This document shows positions 5,714 to 6,739 of a DNA stretch of 6,739 bases, in pieces (within the stretch, counting starts at the first letter, position 1; each line of letters starts with the position of its first letter). Where the stretch lies: positions 1-6,739 of the forward strand of contig JAADGB010000026.1 in the NCBI GenBank assembly GCA_013152575.1, read 5' to 3'. The translations under genes and the position numbers were made by a program. The notes under the pieces were generated by a model. That model made no database searches, was not told the origin of the DNA, and saw only the letters and a program-made list of their open reading frames with translations. The DNA comes from Thermoproteota archaeon. GTDB taxonomy: Archaea > Thermoproteota > Thermoprotei_A > Sulfolobales > Acidilobaceae.

Positions 5714-6205
5714 TCAACCCGTCTCCCGAGCCTTCCCAAGGAACTCGCCGAGATCACGCGAACTCCCTAGCAGGTTAATGGCGGCATCAACACCAACCCT
5801 CCTCACAAGATGTTCCAACGCGTACAGGAATTCGAACTGCTCCCATGTCTCGGGTCCACAGCCACGCCTCCACCTGAATAAGCCCACCGCCTCTTCAGCA
5901 CTTAGCCCCCTCCGAAGTATCAGATACCCTGCTACTAGGGTCCCTGTCCGCCCACAACCAGCCATACAGTGTACGTATACTCTCATCCCCCTATCTAGGA
6001 GTTCCATTAGCTTGAGGAGAGCCTCCACGAACTTTTCGAGGGGCTCAACGCTTCCATCCATAATTGGATAACAGTACTCTTCAGCCCCACTCACCTTTAC
6101 TCTACAAGAAGGTTCCAGGCAGACTACCGCATCGACGCTTGGAGGCTCTATACACCCCTCCCCCGCAAATAGTCCTTCCACGATCTCCGCATACTCTCCT
6201 CTCAA
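5714..6205 (-). CDS. Dual-specificity / protein-tyrosine phosphatase
   Basis: A compact cysteine-based phosphatase of 163 residues, the size of archaeal PTP-like enzymes that remove phosphate from tyrosine and possibly serine or threonine. The signature is VHCMAGCGRTGT at 78-89: nucleophile C80, phosphate-binding R86 and T87. The likely general acid is D50 in YPIMDGSVEP at 46-55, and RGCGPETWEQFEFL at 114-127 matches the conserved loop after the P-loop helix. The P-loop has a second cysteine, C84, and the chain has seven cysteines in all, which could allow redox control. The TTG start follows an in-frame TGA three codons upstream and has GGGAGTGA 6 nt before it; a GTG eight codons later is less likely. 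The gene lies 70 nt after the MFS transporter on the same strand. The substrate is unknown. Confidence 0.9.
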   Translation of the reverse strand: MRGEYAEIVEGLFAGEGCIEPPSVDAVVCLEPSCRVKVSGAEEYCYPIMDGSVEPLEKFVEALLKLMELLDRGMRVYVHCMAGCGRTGTLVAGYLILRRGLSAEEAVGLFRWRRGCGPETWEQFEFLYALEHLVRRVGVDAAINLLGSSRDLGEFLGKARETG

Positions 6206-6211
6206 TACGAG

Positions 6212-6219
6212 TCACTCCC
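6212..6219 (-). promoter_or_regulatory. Shine-Dalgarno that supports the TTG start of the phosphatase
   Basis: GGGAGTGA on the minus strand lies 6 nt before the TTG at 6205. An in-frame TGA at 6212-6214, inside this site, excludes an upstream start. Confidence 0.6.
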
Positions 6220-6243
6220 TTATACTGGTCAATGCTAACTCCA

Positions 6244-6257
6244 TCTCCTAAAGGAGA
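6244..6257. repeat. 14-bp inverted repeat between the MFS and phosphatase genes
   Basis: TCTCCT and AGGAGA are separated by AA, giving a perfect two-arm inverted repeat in the 70-nt gap. On the minus strand its centre, CCTTTAGG, lies at about the distance expected for a promoter element of the phosphatase gene. It could be an operator or a weak hairpin. No T-run follows it, so I do not call it a terminator. Confidence 0.35.
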
Positions 6258-6275
6258 GTGAGGAATATGCGGCTT

Positions 6276-6739
6276 CTATATGTTCCGTTCGCCCCTCCTA
6301 TAAGCGTAGTATACCCTCCTCCGAGAAAGCCTGGGCGAGACGGCTAGAGCCAATGGTATTGCTAGAAGGAAACTGGACACTGCCACATACAACAGTCCCT
6401 GGTTCCCTACGTTAGCGTAGCCGAACGCGAATAGGATAGCGCCAGTTAGACTGTAGCTTGATGAAACGGTCGCGGTACCCATAGCCTCGCCTGCAACGGA
6501 GGAGGCTAGCTTGTAGAGGGATAACTCGAAGACCGGGTATAGTGGTATGATCCAGAGGAGGGCCATAGCTATCCCCTTCGACGCATCGAGTAGAACCGTG
6601 TAGACGGCGTATAAGAGGAGGGTCGCGGAGAGGACTGGTGTAGGGCCAGCGTAGTCGATTAGCCTTCCCGCTAGTGGACGGGCCACCGCTCCTACTATGC
6701 CTGCTCCAGCATTAGCTAGTGAGTATAGGGTTGTGCCCA
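6276..6739 (-). CDS. Major facilitator superfamily transporter, C-terminal part (N-terminus beyond window)
   Basis: The reading frame is open to the right edge, so the N-terminal half lies outside; 153 codons are visible. A GTG at 6686 falls inside a hydrophobic helix that continues upstream without a stop, so it is an internal valine and not the start. The visible part has about five membrane segments, probably TM8 to TM12 of a 12-helix carrier. Between the first two is GRLIDYAGPTP, matching the MFS loop motif (G-x-L-x-D-x-x-G) that in the C-terminal half lies between TM8 and TM9. The chain ends in a basic cytoplasmic tail (RLSRRRVYYAYRRGER). The substrate cannot be inferred from this fragment. 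The gene stops with TAG 70 nt before the phosphatase start on the same strand, so the two may be cotranscribed. Confidence 0.8.
   Translation of the reverse strand, partial: GTTLYSLANAGAGIVGAVARPLAGRLIDYAGPTPVLSATLLLYAVYTVLLDASKGIAMALLWIIPLYPVFELSLYKLASSVAGEAMGTATVSSSYSLTGAILFAFGYANVGNQGLLYVAVSSFLLAIPLALAVSPRLSRRRVYYAYRRGERNI

Noticed and set aside
6276..6686. Reading the GTG at 6686 as the true start of a short 136-residue membrane protein.
   Set aside because: The frame continues upstream without a stop through a hydrophobic helix to the window edge, and the MFS loop motif shows that the N-terminal half is missing.

Overview
The window reads as crenarchaeal chromosome, probably a hyperthermophilic Desulfurococcales-type lineage. 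The evidence is an eL21 ribosomal protein, an Rpo4 polymerase subunit, a Pus10-type tRNA pseudouridine synthase, a DUF655 protein and an archaeal KsgA in one operon. Arginine codons are mostly AGG/AGA, isoleucine is often ATA, TTG is used as a start, and genes are tightly packed. The genus cannot be fixed from the sequence alone. I see no mobile element, CRISPR array, tRNA or rRNA gene.

Left part, minus strand, 3776 down to 1: an information-processing operon in the order pus10, rpl21e, rpo4 (rpoF), DUF655, ksgA. Gaps are 28, 45 and 76 nt, and the last pair overlaps by four bases (ATGA). The genes link tRNA pseudouridylation, a large-subunit ribosomal protein, an RNA polymerase stalk subunit, a nucleic-acid-binding protein and 16S rRNA dimethylation. 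ksgA runs off the left edge and lacks its C-terminus.

Middle part, plus strand, 3852 to 5709: a uracil phosphoribosyltransferase (upp, pyrimidine salvage) is transcribed divergently from pus10 across a 75-nt intergenic region with one central A/T-rich TATA-like element. After a 115-nt A/T-rich gap comes a membrane transporter of the ion transporter (ArsB/NhaD/YbiR-like) superfamily with its own Shine-Dalgarno and a likely TATA box.

Right part, minus strand, 6739 down to 5714: the C-terminal half of a major facilitator superfamily transporter, cut by the right edge, then a dual-specificity/tyrosine phosphatase. The phosphatase stop codon lies four bases from the convergent stop of the transporter.

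The gene set is mostly conserved. I did not find a convincing new multi-gene system. The points most worth a second look are a roughly 65-80-residue extra segment inside the DUF655 protein, a uracil phosphoribosyltransferase lacking the usual pyrophosphate-loop arginine, a KsgA with an altered catalytic motif (NTPY), and the compact divergent promoter.
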